Source: Aromatoleum buckelii
Lineage (GTDB): Bacteria > Pseudomonadota > Gammaproteobacteria > Burkholderiales > Rhodocyclaceae
DNA length: 64,000 nt
Reading direction: 5' to 3'
NCBI RefSeq assembly: GCF_012910785.2
Contig: NZ_WTVH02000009.1
Coordinates: 806,001-870,000 of the forward strand
Shown here one piece after another: positions 1 through 9,166 of this stretch. Both the position numbers and the translations under genes were made by a program. Below the pieces are notes generated by a model, which saw nothing but the letters and a program-made list of their open reading frames with translations, searched no databases and was not told the DNA's origin. The stretch's first letter is position 1. Every line of letters starts with the position of its first letter.

Positions 1-2
1 GC

Positions 3-1112
3 GGGCCGGTGTTCCTCGGCGCGAACTGCCTCGGCGTGGTGTCGCATCCGGGCGGCTACGATTCCTGGTTCATCCCGCTCGAGCGCCTGCCCAAGCCGCA
101 GAAGAAGCCCGAACGCAACTCGGTGATGCTGAGCCAGAGCGGCGCGTTCATGATCACGCGGCTGTCGCAGAACCCGTGGCTCGACCCGCGCTACATGCTC
201 GCGCTGGGCAACCAGACCGATCTGACGCACGGCGACATGCTCGGTTTCTTTGCCGAACGACCGGATATCGAGACGATCGGCGTCTACATCGAAGGCTTCA
301 AGGACGGCGACGGACTCGATTTCGCCAAGGCAGTGCGCCGCGCAGTCGAAAACGGCAAGCAGGTCGTCGTCTACAAGTCCGGCCGCACCGAAGCGGGCGC
401 GGGCGGCGTCATGGGCCATACGGCTTCGATCGCCGGCGACCCGGTGCTGTTCGAGTCGGTGCTGCGCCAGGCCGGCGCAATCGTTGCCGAGGACTTCAAT
501 ACGTTCGACGATCTTTTCTACATCGCCGGCGCGCTGCATCACAAGAAGGTCGGCAAACGCATCGGGGCGATCAGCGGCGCCGGTTTCGAGGCTGTCGGCA
601 TGGCCGATTCGATCATCTCCGAGACTTTCGCGCTGGAGATGGGCGCGCTCGAGGAGGCGACCGTCAAGCGCGTCGGGGAGATCCTCGCGGCGAAGCGGCT
701 CGACGCGCTGGTCGAAGTGCGCAATCCGATCGACATCAATCCGGGGGCGGACGACGAAGCGCACCTGCTGATCACGCAAGCCTTCCTCGACGACCCGAAC
801 ATCGACGCGGTCGTCGTCGGCCTCGACCCGACCGCGCCGTCGATCCGCGCCCTCGAATCGAGCAAGCTGCGGCCCGGCTTCGATTTGTCGGACCCGAAAG
901 GCACGGTGCACCTGATGCCCCCGCTGGTCGAACGCAACGACAAGCCGGTGATCGGCATCGTCGACGGCGGCGTCCTCTACGACGCGATGGCCGGCCGCCT
1001 GATGGACCAGGGCGTGTGCGTGTTCCGCAACTGCGGGCGCGGCACCCGGGCGCTGGTCCGCTACGTCGAGGCCCGCCTCAACGCGGACGCGATCAAGAAC
1101 CGCAATCAATAG
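3..1112 (+). CDS. NDP-forming acyl-CoA synthetase-like protein (5' partial)
   Basis: The reading frame is open to the left edge, so the gene starts outside the window; a GTG at position 9 is internal. The visible 370 residues carry the GPNCLG-like end of a CoA-binding Rossmann domain (here GANCLGVV) and then succinyl-CoA ligase-like folds with the motif KSGRTEAGAGG followed by GHTASIAGD, as in the alpha part of ADP-forming acetate/acyl-CoA synthetases. Such enzymes interconvert acyl-CoA and acid with NTP synthesis or use. No ATP-grasp (beta) domain is visible in this part. A thioesterase gene follows 75 bp downstream, suggesting a shared role in acyl-CoA turnover. Substrate unknown. The family is fairly sure, the reaction direction is not. 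Confidence 0.75.
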   Translation, partial: GPVFLGANCLGVVSHPGGYDSWFIPLERLPKPQKKPERNSVMLSQSGAFMITRLSQNPWLDPRYMLALGNQTDLTHGDMLGFFAERPDIETIGVYIEGFKDGDGLDFAKAVRRAVENGKQVVVYKSGRTEAGAGGVMGHTASIAGDPVLFESVLRQAGAIVAEDFNTFDDLFYIAGALHHKKVGKRIGAISGAGFEAVGMADSIISETFALEMGALEEATVKRVGEILAAKRLDALVEVRNPIDINPGADDEAHLLITQAFLDDPNIDAVVVGLDPTAPSIRALESSKLRPGFDLSDPKGTVHLMPPLVERNDKPVIGIVDGGVLYDAMAGRLMDQGVCVFRNCGRGTRALVRYVEARLNADAIKNRNQ

Positions 1113-1187
1113 ACTTGGTTGAAAAAGCGGCAGCCTTCCATCCGGGCGGCTGCCTTTCGAAAACATGGAACAACTGGAGGAAATCAA

Positions 1188-1598
1188 ATGAGCGAGACCC
1201 TGAAACCCGGCCTGACCTCGACGCGGCGTTACGACATCGATGCCGGTCGCACGATCGGATTCATGGGCGACGATTGCCGCGTCTACTCGACGCCGAGCCT
1301 GCTGTACGACATCGAAGTCGTCTGCCGTGACCTGCTGCTCGAAAACATCGAAGCCGGCAAGGACTCGGTCGGCACGCGCGTCGAACTCGACCACGTCGGT
1401 GCGACCCTGCTCGGCATGTGGATCGAGATCACCGTGACGGTGACCGAAGTCAATGGTCCGGCCGTGACGTTCGAATTCACCGCGCGCGACGCGCTCGAGG
1501 AAGTCGCCCGCGGCAAGCACAGCCGCTTCGTCGTTGGCGCCGAGAAGACCGCCCAGCGGCTGAAGGCGAAACTCGCCAAGGCGCTGGCTGCGGCGTAA
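1188..1598 (+). CDS. Hotdog-fold thioesterase, fluoroacetyl-CoA thioesterase (FlK)-like
   Basis: A 136-residue protein starting at an ATG preceded by a clear Shine-Dalgarno sequence (CTGGAGGAAATCAA). An upstream in-frame start would add 23 residues that look non-coding. The N-terminus TLKPGLTS, a central STPSLLYDIE-like segment and VGTRVELDHVGAT match the single-domain FlK/thioesterase superfamily of hotdog proteins, which hydrolyse acyl-CoA in the cytoplasm. Length fits the family. It lies just behind an NDP-forming acyl-CoA synthetase-like gene, so an acyl-CoA housekeeping or aromatic-degradation role is plausible but not shown. A hairpin follows the stop codon. Confidence 0.75.
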   Translation: MSETLKPGLTSTRRYDIDAGRTIGFMGDDCRVYSTPSLLYDIEVVCRDLLLENIEAGKDSVGTRVELDHVGATLLGMWIEITVTVTEVNGPAVTFEFTARDALEEVARGKHSRFVVGAEKTAQRLKAKLAKALAAA

Positions 1599-1620
1599 GG
1601 CGTTAAGCATTGAGGCGAGC

Positions 1621-1654
1621 GGCGCTGCGCTGCCGAATGCGGCAGCACAGCGCC
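1621..1654. terminator. Hairpin between convergent genes, possible bidirectional terminator
   Basis: Two 15-base arms (1621-1635 and 1640-1654) are complementary with one mismatch around a 4-base loop AATG. The hairpin sits between the stop of the thioesterase gene and the end of the convergent histidine kinase gene. No T-run follows on either strand, so Rho-independent action is uncertain. Confidence 0.45.
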
Positions 1655-1759
1655 GTTGCCCCTCTGCAGGAGGAGGTGGGTCGGGCCCGCCCCACCCCTC
1701 CCGAATCCTCCGTGCCAACCCCGGAGCCCCGAAGAAATTCCGCGGTTTCCGCTCTTTCG

Positions 1760-3436
1760 CTACTCGTGAGCCGGGTGGCCGGCTCCCGTGTTGCGTGGCA
1801 GCACGACCCTGAAAGTCGATCCGGTGCCGACTTCGCTGCGGACTTCGATGCGTCCGCCATGCTTATGTACGATTCCGTATGAAAGCGACAGGCCGAGCCC
1901 GGTGCCTTTGCCGACTGCCTTGGTCGTGAAAAAGGGTTCGAAGATCCGCCCGACGTGCTCCGGCTTGATGCCTTTGCCGGTGTCTTTCACTTCCACCCAG
2001 ACGTTGTGTGCGTCGTGCCCGGTGCGCAGTGTGATCCGGCCGCGATTGTCGATCGCGTGCGCTGCGTTGATCAGCAGGTTCATGAATACCTGGTTGATTT
2101 GCGACGGGAAGCATTCGATCTGTGGAGGATTGCCGTATTCCTTGACGACCTCGGCCTTGTACTTGAGTTCGTTCCACACCACGTTCAGCGTGCTCTCGAG
2201 CCCGGTCTCGAGGTTTGCCCACTCGCGCTCCGAGCGGTCGACGTGGGAGAAATCCTTCAGGTCCTGCACGATGCGTTTCACCCGCTGCAGTCCGTCGAGG
2301 GACTCGCTCAGCAGGCTGGCGATGTCCTCGCTCAGGTAAGCGGCGTCCACTTCCTTCTTCAACTCGTCGAGATCCCGGAGCTTGTCCGCAGCGAGCGTTT
2401 CTTCGAGCTGCTCGTAGGCCGCCAGCAGCTTCAGCATGTCGTTCGTGTATCTCTGCAAGGTGCCGAGATTGGAGTTGACGAACGCGATCGGATTGTTGAT
2501 CTCGTGCGCGACCCCAGCGGCGAGCTGGCCGATGGAAGCCATCTTTTCCGACTGCAGCAGCTGGTTTTGCGCTTCTTCGAGCTTCCTGATCAGCACCTCC
2601 TGGCGCATCTTCTCGGCCAGCAGCGTCGCGTTCGCGGTTTCCAGTTCCGCGGTCCGCTCCCGCACGCGTTCTTCCAGCCTGTCGCGCGAGTCGCGCAGCG
2701 CCTCTTCGGCATGCGTGCGCTGGGTGATGTCGTTGTAGCCGAACACACGCCCGACGATGCGCTCGCCAAGATACTGCGGGCGCGACTTGCATTCGAAAAC
2801 GCGGCCGTCTCCGAGCCGCAGGAGATCCTCGGTTTCGCTGCTGTCGACGATCGCCTGCAGGCGCGCGCGACAGCTTTCCGACTCGACGACGTGCTCCGCC
2901 ATGAATTCGATGATCGCCGCGTCGTTGCGCTCGAGCAGCAGGTCGTCGGGGATGTGCCACATCGTGCTGAACAGCCGGTTCATGCTCGAGATGCGGCCGT
3001 GCCCGTCGATCACGAGGATTCCGTTGCCGGTCGATTCGAGCGTCGCCCGGAGCTGCGACAGGGTCTGCTCCAGCGCGTCCTCGACCTTGCGCTCGTTCTG
3101 AACGTCCCTTGCCTGCACCAGCAGCAGGGGCGCGCCGCCGTGGTCGACGACCCGGACGGACTTAACGACGTTCAGCATCGACGCATCGGCACAGTGATAG
3201 AGCCCTTCATGGCTCTCGATCTCGCGATACTGGCCGTTGCGCACGTCTTCCCAGTAGAAGACGTCCTGCAGCGAGCTTTCGATGTCGGTGATGGTCATCG
3301 CGAGCAGCTCGTCGGCGGAATATCCGAGCGCCTGCGCGGTGATGCGGTTAGCCATGACGATTCCGAGATGGACCGGTTCGACGAGCAGCATCATGTGCGG
3401 GCTGTGATCGAGCATCAACTGCGGAAGGCTGTTCAT
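1760..3436 (-). CDS. PAS-domain sensor histidine kinase
   Basis: A 558-residue soluble kinase. Two PAS-like regions (about 10-115 and 125-245) are followed by a coiled coil (245-300), a HisKA-type dimerisation segment with the phospho-acceptor His at 311 (GVAHEINNP), and an HATPase domain with an N box (NLLINAAHAI, about 453-462), G1 (DTGKGI, about 485) and G2 (GKGTGLGLS, about 509). No membrane segment or receiver domain is visible, so it should sense a cytoplasmic signal and pass phosphate to a partner encoded elsewhere. Its ATG overlaps the stop codon of the upstream HD-GYP gene (ATGA), implying translational coupling and a shared signalling role. The long upstream extension of this frame is a shadow of that gene and is excluded. 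Confidence 0.9.
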   Translation of the reverse strand: MNSLPQLMLDHSPHMMLLVEPVHLGIVMANRITAQALGYSADELLAMTITDIESSLQDVFYWEDVRNGQYREIESHEGLYHCADASMLNVVKSVRVVDHGGAPLLLVQARDVQNERKVEDALEQTLSQLRATLESTGNGILVIDGHGRISSMNRLFSTMWHIPDDLLLERNDAAIIEFMAEHVVESESCRARLQAIVDSSETEDLLRLGDGRVFECKSRPQYLGERIVGRVFGYNDITQRTHAEEALRDSRDRLEERVRERTAELETANATLLAEKMRQEVLIRKLEEAQNQLLQSEKMASIGQLAAGVAHEINNPIAFVNSNLGTLQRYTNDMLKLLAAYEQLEETLAADKLRDLDELKKEVDAAYLSEDIASLLSESLDGLQRVKRIVQDLKDFSHVDRSEREWANLETGLESTLNVVWNELKYKAEVVKEYGNPPQIECFPSQINQVFMNLLINAAHAIDNRGRITLRTGHDAHNVWVEVKDTGKGIKPEHVGRIFEPFFTTKAVGKGTGLGLSLSYGIVHKHGGRIEVRSEVGTGSTFRVVLPRNTGAGHPAHE

Positions 3437-4713
3437 GTCGCGACCGCTTCCTGCCCGGGCTTGCCGGCGTCGAAGTAATAGCTCACCCGCTTGCGCGGAC
3501 TCAGGTAGTTGTAGATCTCTCCCGGTACCTGTGCAGGCCTGATGGCCCGTGCGATGTTCAGATCGGGTTCGCGTACCAGATCGACGAGGATCGCGTCGTC
3601 CTTCGGAATGTTCGCGTCGTAGATCACGATCATCGGCTTCATCGGCGCGGCGGTATTGACGGTGGCGACCATCGCGATGACGCCGTTGGACAGCTGCACA
3701 ATCGTTCCCGGCGGATAGACGCCGAGGCAACGGATGAATATCTGCAGCAGCTTCGGATCGAACTTGTTGCGCAGCTTGGCGAACATCACCGACAGCGCCT
3801 CGTGCGGCGTCATCGCATCGGTGATATCGACGGGATTGCACAACTCGTCGTAATAGTTGGCGATGGCGACAATGCGCGACAGCAGGCCGATCGCCTCGCC
3901 CTTGAGTTTGTTCGGGTAGCCGGTGCCGTCGAACAGCTCGTGATGCTCCCGAATGATCGCCAGGACCGCCGGGGCGAGCTGCAACCGTTGGCCAATTTCG
4001 ACGCCGTATTGACAATGCATTTCATACAGATGCCGTTCGGCCTGGGTCAGCGGCTCGTTTTTCAACAGGATCCTGTTCGGGATCTCCCTGCGGCCGATAT
4101 CGTGGAACAACGCGCCCATGCCCAGCACGCCGACGACCGCCTGGGGCAGGCGGATGTCGCGCGCGACCATCATCGACAGCATCGTGACGTTCAACGAATG
4201 AAAATAAAGCTCCTCGCCGCCCATCTTGTCGCCCATCACGTGGATCGCCAGTTCCGGCGCGCAAAGTATCGACTCGGCGATCTGCGTCACCAGTTGCGTC
4301 GCCTGGTGCACGGTTTCGGCAGGCCGGGAGAGCAGGTTTTTCTCGATGTCGCGGATCGCCTTGGCTGAATTGATAAAGGCGCTCTCGATGCGTGCGGCAG
4401 CTTCGCGCTGCGCTTTTATCCGCTCCATCAAGGCGCGTTTGGCTTGGAGCGCGGGGACCAGATCCGGCTTGGCCTCCGCGGCGGCTGCGTCGGGGTCTGG
4501 CTGCGGCGTGCCTTGGAGTGGCGGCTGGATGTCGCTGAGGGACGGGTTGTAGCGGACAGTCTTCAGCCCGAGGCTACGGATGGTCCTGATCTGCTCCTCG
4601 GTCTTGATCTTGAAATGACTGAACGCAAAAGGATGTTCGAACCAGCTGACATCGAGAACGACGTACAGCCCGACCCGAAGTTGGTCCATGGTGACACTGG
4701 AATTATCTGGCAT
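3433..4713 (-). CDS. HD-GYP domain cyclic-di-GMP phosphodiesterase with N-terminal DUF3391
   Basis: A 426-residue protein. The N-terminus (about 8-70) has the DUF3391 pattern (QLRVGLYV, then a run leading to SLGLKTV). A helical linker follows, then an HD-GYP domain (about 165-360) with H204-D205 (FHDIGR), HH at 257-258 and D-G-T-G-Y-P at 262-267. Members hydrolyse cyclic-di-GMP using a di-iron centre; the visible ligands are intact. I chose the ATG at 4713 because the domain starts soon after; an in-frame ATG lies at 4779 and a shorter start at 4689, and no strong ribosome site decides. It is coupled to the downstream sensor kinase through a 4-base overlap, so both probably answer one signal. 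Confidence 0.9.
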   Translation of the reverse strand: MPDNSSVTMDQLRVGLYVVLDVSWFEHPFAFSHFKIKTEEQIRTIRSLGLKTVRYNPSLSDIQPPLQGTPQPDPDAAAAEAKPDLVPALQAKRALMERIKAQREAAARIESAFINSAKAIRDIEKNLLSRPAETVHQATQLVTQIAESILCAPELAIHVMGDKMGGEELYFHSLNVTMLSMMVARDIRLPQAVVGVLGMGALFHDIGRREIPNRILLKNEPLTQAERHLYEMHCQYGVEIGQRLQLAPAVLAIIREHHELFDGTGYPNKLKGEAIGLLSRIVAIANYYDELCNPVDITDAMTPHEALSVMFAKLRNKFDPKLLQIFIRCLGVYPPGTIVQLSNGVIAMVATVNTAAPMKPMIVIYDANIPKDDAILVDLVREPDLNIARAIRPAQVPGEIYNYLSPRKRVSYYFDAGKPGQEAVAT

Positions 4714-4738
4714 CGATGACGGCGGCCTGATTGTTGCC

Positions 4739-5362
<624 letters not shown>

Positions 5363-5367
5363 CGATC

Positions 5368-5847
5368 ATGCACATCCGGATCAGCCTTGCCGGGCAGCGG
5401 CTGTTTCTGTTCGGGCCGGACGGCGCCTGCATCCGGTGCTATCCGGTATCGACCGGCGAAAAGGGTGCCGGCGAAGTTCGGGACAGCGGCTGCACGCCGC
5501 GCGGCCTGCACCGCATTCGGGCCAGGATCGGCGCCAAAGCGCCCGCAGGCGCGGTATTTCGCGGACGCCGTCCCACCGGCGAGATCTGGTCGCCCGGTTT
5601 CGCTGCCCAGCATCCCGGCCGCGACTGGATTTTGTCCCGCATCCTGTGGCTGTGCGGTTGCGAGCCGGGTCGCAATCGGCTCGGCAACGTCGATTCGATG
5701 CGCCGCTATATCTACATTCACGGTACGCCGGACGACGAGCCGATGGGCGTGCCGCGTTCGCACGGCTGCATCCGCATGCGCAACCGCGACATCATCGAGC
5801 TGTTCGAACTCGTCCCGGCCGGCACCCCCGTCGAGATCGTCGAGTAG
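5368..5847 (+). CDS. Small L,D-transpeptidase (YkuD-domain) protein without signal peptide
   Basis: A 159-residue protein made almost wholly of a YkuD fold. The catalytic signature is visible near the C-terminus: IHGTPDDEPMG, then SHGCIRM, with the Cys and His expected of L,D-transpeptidases, which cross-link or modify peptidoglycan peptides. No signal peptide or membrane segment is seen; the N-terminus is MHIRISLAGQRLFLF, already the first strand of the fold. How it reaches the periplasm, or whether it acts there, is unclear. A GTG at 5359 overlapping the tadA stop is an alternative start. It sits directly behind tadA and convergent to the NRDE gene. Confidence 0.85.
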   Translation: MHIRISLAGQRLFLFGPDGACIRCYPVSTGEKGAGEVRDSGCTPRGLHRIRARIGAKAPAGAVFRGRRPTGEIWSPGFAAQHPGRDWILSRILWLCGCEPGRNRLGNVDSMRRYIYIHGTPDDEPMGVPRSHGCIRMRNRDIIELFELVPAGTPVEIVE

Positions 5848-5899
5848 GGCCGCCAGGCGGCACGCGGCGACGCGGCAGGCACGGCGCGTCTGCTGCGAC

Positions 5900-6694
5900 T
5901 CAGCGTGCAACGGGAGTGCGTGCGGTAAAGCGGTGCCGCACCTCGCTTGCAAGTTCGCCCTGGTCATCCCACGTCCATTCGACGAACTTCACGTCGCCGT
6001 CGCGCCGTACCGTGATCACGGTGGAGCAGCGCGTGCCGTAACCCGGCGCGCGGATGAAGGCAGGCGACAGCCAACGCTCCCAGTCTGCGCTGACGCCGGT
6101 TTCCGGCAGATGGCTGTCGGGCGCTGGAGCGTCGTCGCGCAACAGCGGGAGGAACGCATCCTCTTCGTCTTCGGGCAGGCGGGCGAGGGCGGCGGCGAAG
6201 CGCTCGCGGGCGAGCCGGACCTTCGGCCACGGCGTGTCGAGGACATGGTTCGACAACCCGTAGATGCCCGGCTCAAGGAGCCTCACGGCGCCAGTGGTGC
6301 TTTCATGAATGCCCAGACGCGCACCGTCGCTGACGAGCAGGTTGAACGCCGCGTAGTCCGGGCTGACCGCGGCAATGCGGCCAAGGGTTGCCTGGGTGTT
6401 GGCATTGACGTTGTCGGCGGCAGTGAGGCAGTCGCGCACGAGAATGCCGCGCGACGGCGCGCCGGGCCGGTGCAGCGTCGGGTCACGATAATTCGTCAAT
6501 GCTGCGAAGCGCCCGCCGCGCGTGACTCCCATCCACGTCCCGCCGCCTTCGAGATCCCGGCCGGCGAGCAGATCCGGCGCGTCGGTCCACCAATGAGCGG
6601 GCACGGCGGGACGAGCGAGGAACTCGTCGCGGTTCGCGGCCACGACGAGCGTGTAGTCGGGGTGAGCTTGCCAGCCGACGACGATCAGGCACAT
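5900..6694 (-). CDS. NRDE (TANGO2/DUF833) family protein
   Basis: A 264-residue protein beginning MCLIVVGWQAHPDYTLVVAANRDE: the NRDE motif and the Cys-2 start are diagnostic of the NRDE/TANGO2 family. Later blocks GGGTWMGV and LTNYRD also match. In eukaryotes TANGO2 is linked to heme and lipid handling; the bacterial role is not settled. The start at 6694 lies inside the end of the upstream DUF4936 gene (10-base overlap), so the two are likely translated as a unit together with ygfZ further upstream. Confidence 0.88.
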   Translation of the reverse strand: MCLIVVGWQAHPDYTLVVAANRDEFLARPAVPAHWWTDAPDLLAGRDLEGGGTWMGVTRGGRFAALTNYRDPTLHRPGAPSRGILVRDCLTAADNVNANTQATLGRIAAVSPDYAAFNLLVSDGARLGIHESTTGAVRLLEPGIYGLSNHVLDTPWPKVRLARERFAAALARLPEDEEDAFLPLLRDDAPAPDSHLPETGVSADWERWLSPAFIRAPGYGTRCSTVITVRRDGDVKFVEWTWDDQGELASEVRHRFTARTPVAR

Positions 6695-6996
6695 TCGACG
6701 AAACGTTCGAGGTGCCTGGCCGAACCGGGTTCGATCAGGTCGGCGAGCCGATGCGCTTCGGTCTCCGCACCGAGCGCCGCTTCGAAAGCGACCGGATCGG
6801 CAACGGATTCGTAGATCTCCATCCACGTCGCATCGTCGCCGCGACGCTCCATCAGCCGGCCCGCGACCATCGTGCGGGCGGCAACGGCGGCCTGCATCGC
6901 GCGCACGTTCGCATGCGCGTCGTCGCGGTCGACGCCGGCGCGAATGCGGTAGTAGATGAAGTAATGGATGCGCCCGGTTTCGCTGATGGCCATCAT
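6685..6996 (-). CDS. DUF4936 family protein
   Basis: A 103-residue protein with a ferredoxin-like stress-response/antibiotic-monooxygenase-type pattern: RIHYFIYYRIRAG at the start and WMEIYE in the middle, as in DUF4936 proteins of betaproteobacteria. Function is unknown. Two ATGs are adjacent (6996 and 6993); the first follows directly after the ygfZ stop codon (TGAATGATG). It overlaps the next gene, NRDE, by 10 bases. The ygfZ-DUF4936-NRDE order makes one minus-strand operon. Confidence 0.8.
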   Translation of the reverse strand: MMAISETGRIHYFIYYRIRAGVDRDDAHANVRAMQAAVAARTMVAGRLMERRGDDATWMEIYESVADPVAFEAALGAETEAHRLADLIEPGSARHLERFVECA

Positions 6997-8052
6997 TCAG
7001 GGCAGGGCGTAAGGAAGATCGAGAAACGAAAGCCGCGGACCGGTGAGGCTGCCGAGATGTACGTCGCCGGCCTCGGCGCAGCTGGTCTGCATGACCGCGA
7101 GCGCCTCGAACCCGCCTTCCGGGGAAGGTGCGACGTTGACCAGCTTGCCTGCGGACTGGTCGCCGAACTCCGGCGCGAAAAGATCGGCGCCCGGCAGCGG
7201 CTCGGCGCCATTGGCAATCCGGACGTGATACATGCGCTTCTTGAGCTTCCCGAGGTACTGCGTCCGCGCGACGATCTCCTGGCCGGGGTAACAGCCTTTC
7301 TGGAAGCTGACGCCGCCGATGACTTCATAGTTGAGCATCTGCGCGACGAATTCTTCCTGCGTCGGAACGGTGATCAGAGGCACGCCGGCGCGGACCATCG
7401 CGAGCTGCCACGCTGCGGTGCCGGCCTTCGTGGCGCCCGCTGCGAGCAGCGCGCCAAATGCTTGCGGGGCTTCGGCGACGGGAAGCGCGATGAGGAAGTT
7501 GTTGTCGTCGAGTCGGATGCAGCGCGTGTTTTCCGTTACGGCCTGCGTCATCGCGCCGGCCGGCACGGCGAGCCCGGCGCGCGCAAGCACCTGGCTCGCG
7601 TCGCTGCCGCTGACGCCGACGAGCGCCGTTTCGGCGCTGTCATCGGCGAGCTTGACCTTGCTGCGCAGCACGTACATCGACAGCTTCTTCAGCAGCGCCG
7701 GCTGGAGGTCGGCGGACATCACGAGCGCGTGACCGTCGGCTTCCTTCCACAGCAAAATGCTGGCGAGCATCCTGCCTTTCGGCGAGTTGAAGCTGGTCCA
7801 CTGCGCGCCCGCGGCCGAGAGGTTCTTGACGTCGTTCGAGAACAGGTTGTGCAGGAACGGCGCGGAGTCTTCACCGCGGCTGCGGATGATGCCGAGATTG
7901 ACGAGCGGCACGACGACAGTGGCAGCCGGCGCAAGCCCGGCGTCCGGGGCATCGAAGCGGATGCCGGCGCTTTCGATCGTGGCGCCTTCCGCAATGAGAA
8001 AATCGGTCCAGGTCGAATCGGTCCAGGTCGTATTCGTACTATTCGTATTCAT
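6997..8052 (-). CDS. ygfZ: Folate-binding protein YgfZ (iron-sulfur cluster assembly/repair factor)
   Basis: A 351-residue GcvT-like protein with the YgfZ signature KGCYPGQE (in FQKGCYPGQEIVAR), the conserved Cys needed in E. coli for tetrahydrofolate-dependent help to certain Fe-S enzymes such as MiaB-type proteins. An LHNLFSNDVKNL segment and a normal length support the call. The first 17 residues (NTNSTNTTWTDSTWTD) are encoded by two nested tandem repeats and are probably a non-conserved tail. It heads a minus-strand operon with DUF4936 and NRDE and is divergent from mltG. Confidence 0.92.
   Translation of the reverse strand: MNTNSTNTTWTDSTWTDFLIAEGATIESAGIRFDAPDAGLAPAATVVVPLVNLGIIRSRGEDSAPFLHNLFSNDVKNLSAAGAQWTSFNSPKGRMLASILLWKEADGHALVMSADLQPALLKKLSMYVLRSKVKLADDSAETALVGVSGSDASQVLARAGLAVPAGAMTQAVTENTRCIRLDDNNFLIALPVAEAPQAFGALLAAGATKAGTAAWQLAMVRAGVPLITVPTQEEFVAQMLNYEVIGGVSFQKGCYPGQEIVARTQYLGKLKKRMYHVRIANGAEPLPGADLFAPEFGDQSAGKLVNVAPSPEGGFEALAVMQTSCAEAGDVHLGSLTGPRLSFLDLPYALP
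8001..8030. repeat. In-frame tandem repeat in the ygfZ N-terminus
   Basis: AATCGGTCCAGGTCG is repeated exactly twice (8001-8015, 8016-8030). It is followed by two near-identical 9-mers, TATTCGTAC/TATTCGTAT (8031-8048). Both units are multiples of three, so copy-number change would keep the ygfZ frame. Confidence 0.9.
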
Positions 8053-8086
8053 GTCGTTAAGCCGGAGTCGAAGAATGCGATGAAGT

Positions 8087-8092
8087 ATTATA
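8087..8092 (-). promoter_or_regulatory. Candidate -10 element for ygfZ operon
   Basis: A perfect TATAAT reads on the minus strand at 8092-8087, about 35 bases before the ygfZ ATG. No good -35 hexamer is visible at 16-18 bases upstream, so this is a weak call. Confidence 0.35.
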
Positions 8093-8164
8093 GGGTCCGT
8101 CCGCCGCCAGCGGTCGTCGGCGCATCGCCTCCGACACGCCGACGTCCAATTATTTTAATATCGC

Positions 8165-9166
8165 ATGAAGTCGCTGCTCCTCCGATTGTTTCTCGTCGTC
8201 GCACTCGGCGCTGCAGCGAGTCTCGCCGCCGCGTGGTGGTATGTCACGCGTCCGCTGCCGCTCGCCCGGCCGGTCGTCGACTTCACGGTGCACCGCGGCT
8301 TTACGATGCGCGAGGCGGCTGCGGCGATCGCCGAGGCGGGCGTCGAGGTCGATCCGCGGGTGCTGTACTGGATCGCGCGGCTCACGGGCAAGGCCGACCG
8401 CATCCTCGCGGGCAGCTACGAAGTCCACGCCGGCATCACGCCGTGGCTGCTGATCCTCAAGCTGTCGAGTGGGGATGTCTCGCAGGCTCAACTGCGCCTC
8501 GTTGAAGGTTGGAATTTTCGCCAGGTACGGGCCGCGCTCGAAGCGAACCCCGAGCTGATCCAGGACACGGCGGGCCTTTCGGAGGCCGAGATCCTGCAGC
8601 GCATCGGTGCGACGGAATCCCACCCCGAAGGGCTGTTCTTTCCCGATACCTATCTTTTCGACAAGCAGTCGAGCGCGCTGGCGCTGCTCGCCCGCACGTA
8701 TCGGGCGATGCACGAGCGGCTGGCGCAGGCGTGGGAGGCCCGAAATCCCGATCTGCCCCTCGGGTCGCCATACGAAGCGCTGATTCTCGCCTCGATCGTC
8801 GAGAAGGAAACGGGTCGCGCGGAAGATCGCGCGCTGATTGCGTCGGTTTTCGTCAACCGCCTGCGCAGCGGCATGCGTTTGCAGACCGATCCGACGGTGA
8901 TTTATGGCCAGGGCAGCGCGTTCGACGGGAACCTGCGCAAGCGCGACCTCGAAACCGACCACGCGTACAACACCTATACGCGCGACGGACTTCCGCCGAC
9001 CCCGATCGCGATGCCGGGGCTCGATGCGCTGATTGCCGCAGTCAGGCCGCCGACGACCGATTACCTTTATTTCGTCTCTCGCGGTGACGGCACGAGCGAG
9101 TTTTCGACGAATCTGAACGACCATAACAAGGCCGTGAGTCAATACCAGCGGAGAACGGGAAGTTGA
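8165..9166 (+). CDS. mltG: Endolytic murein transglycosylase MltG
   Basis: A 333-residue inner-membrane protein: one N-terminal transmembrane segment (about 4-24), a LysM-like region, then the YceG catalytic domain. The catalytic Glu is E213 in ASIVEKET, followed by [10 protein letters not shown] and YNTY...GLPPTPI. MltG cuts nascent glycan strands near the membrane and so sets chain length. The usual NPG after GLPPTPI is MPG here. The TTG start of tmk overlaps the stop codon (TTGA). This is the first gene of the mltG-tmk-holB-pilZ-tatD operon. Confidence 0.94.
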   Translation: MKSLLLRLFLVVALGAAASLAAAWWYVTRPLPLARPVVDFTVHRGFTMREAAAAIAEAGVEVDPRVLYWIARLTGKADRILAGSYEVHAGITPWLLILKLSSGDVSQAQLRLVEGWNFRQVRAALEANPELIQDTAGLSEAEILQRIGATESHPEGLFFPDTYLFDKQSSALALLARTYRAMHERLAQAWEARNPDLPLGSPYEALILASIVEKETGRAEDRALIASVFVNRLRSGMRLQTDPTVIYGQGSAFDGNLRKRDLETDHAYNTYTRDGLPPTPIAMPGLDALIAAVRPPTTDYLYFVSRGDGTSEFSTNLNDHNKAVSQYQRRTGS

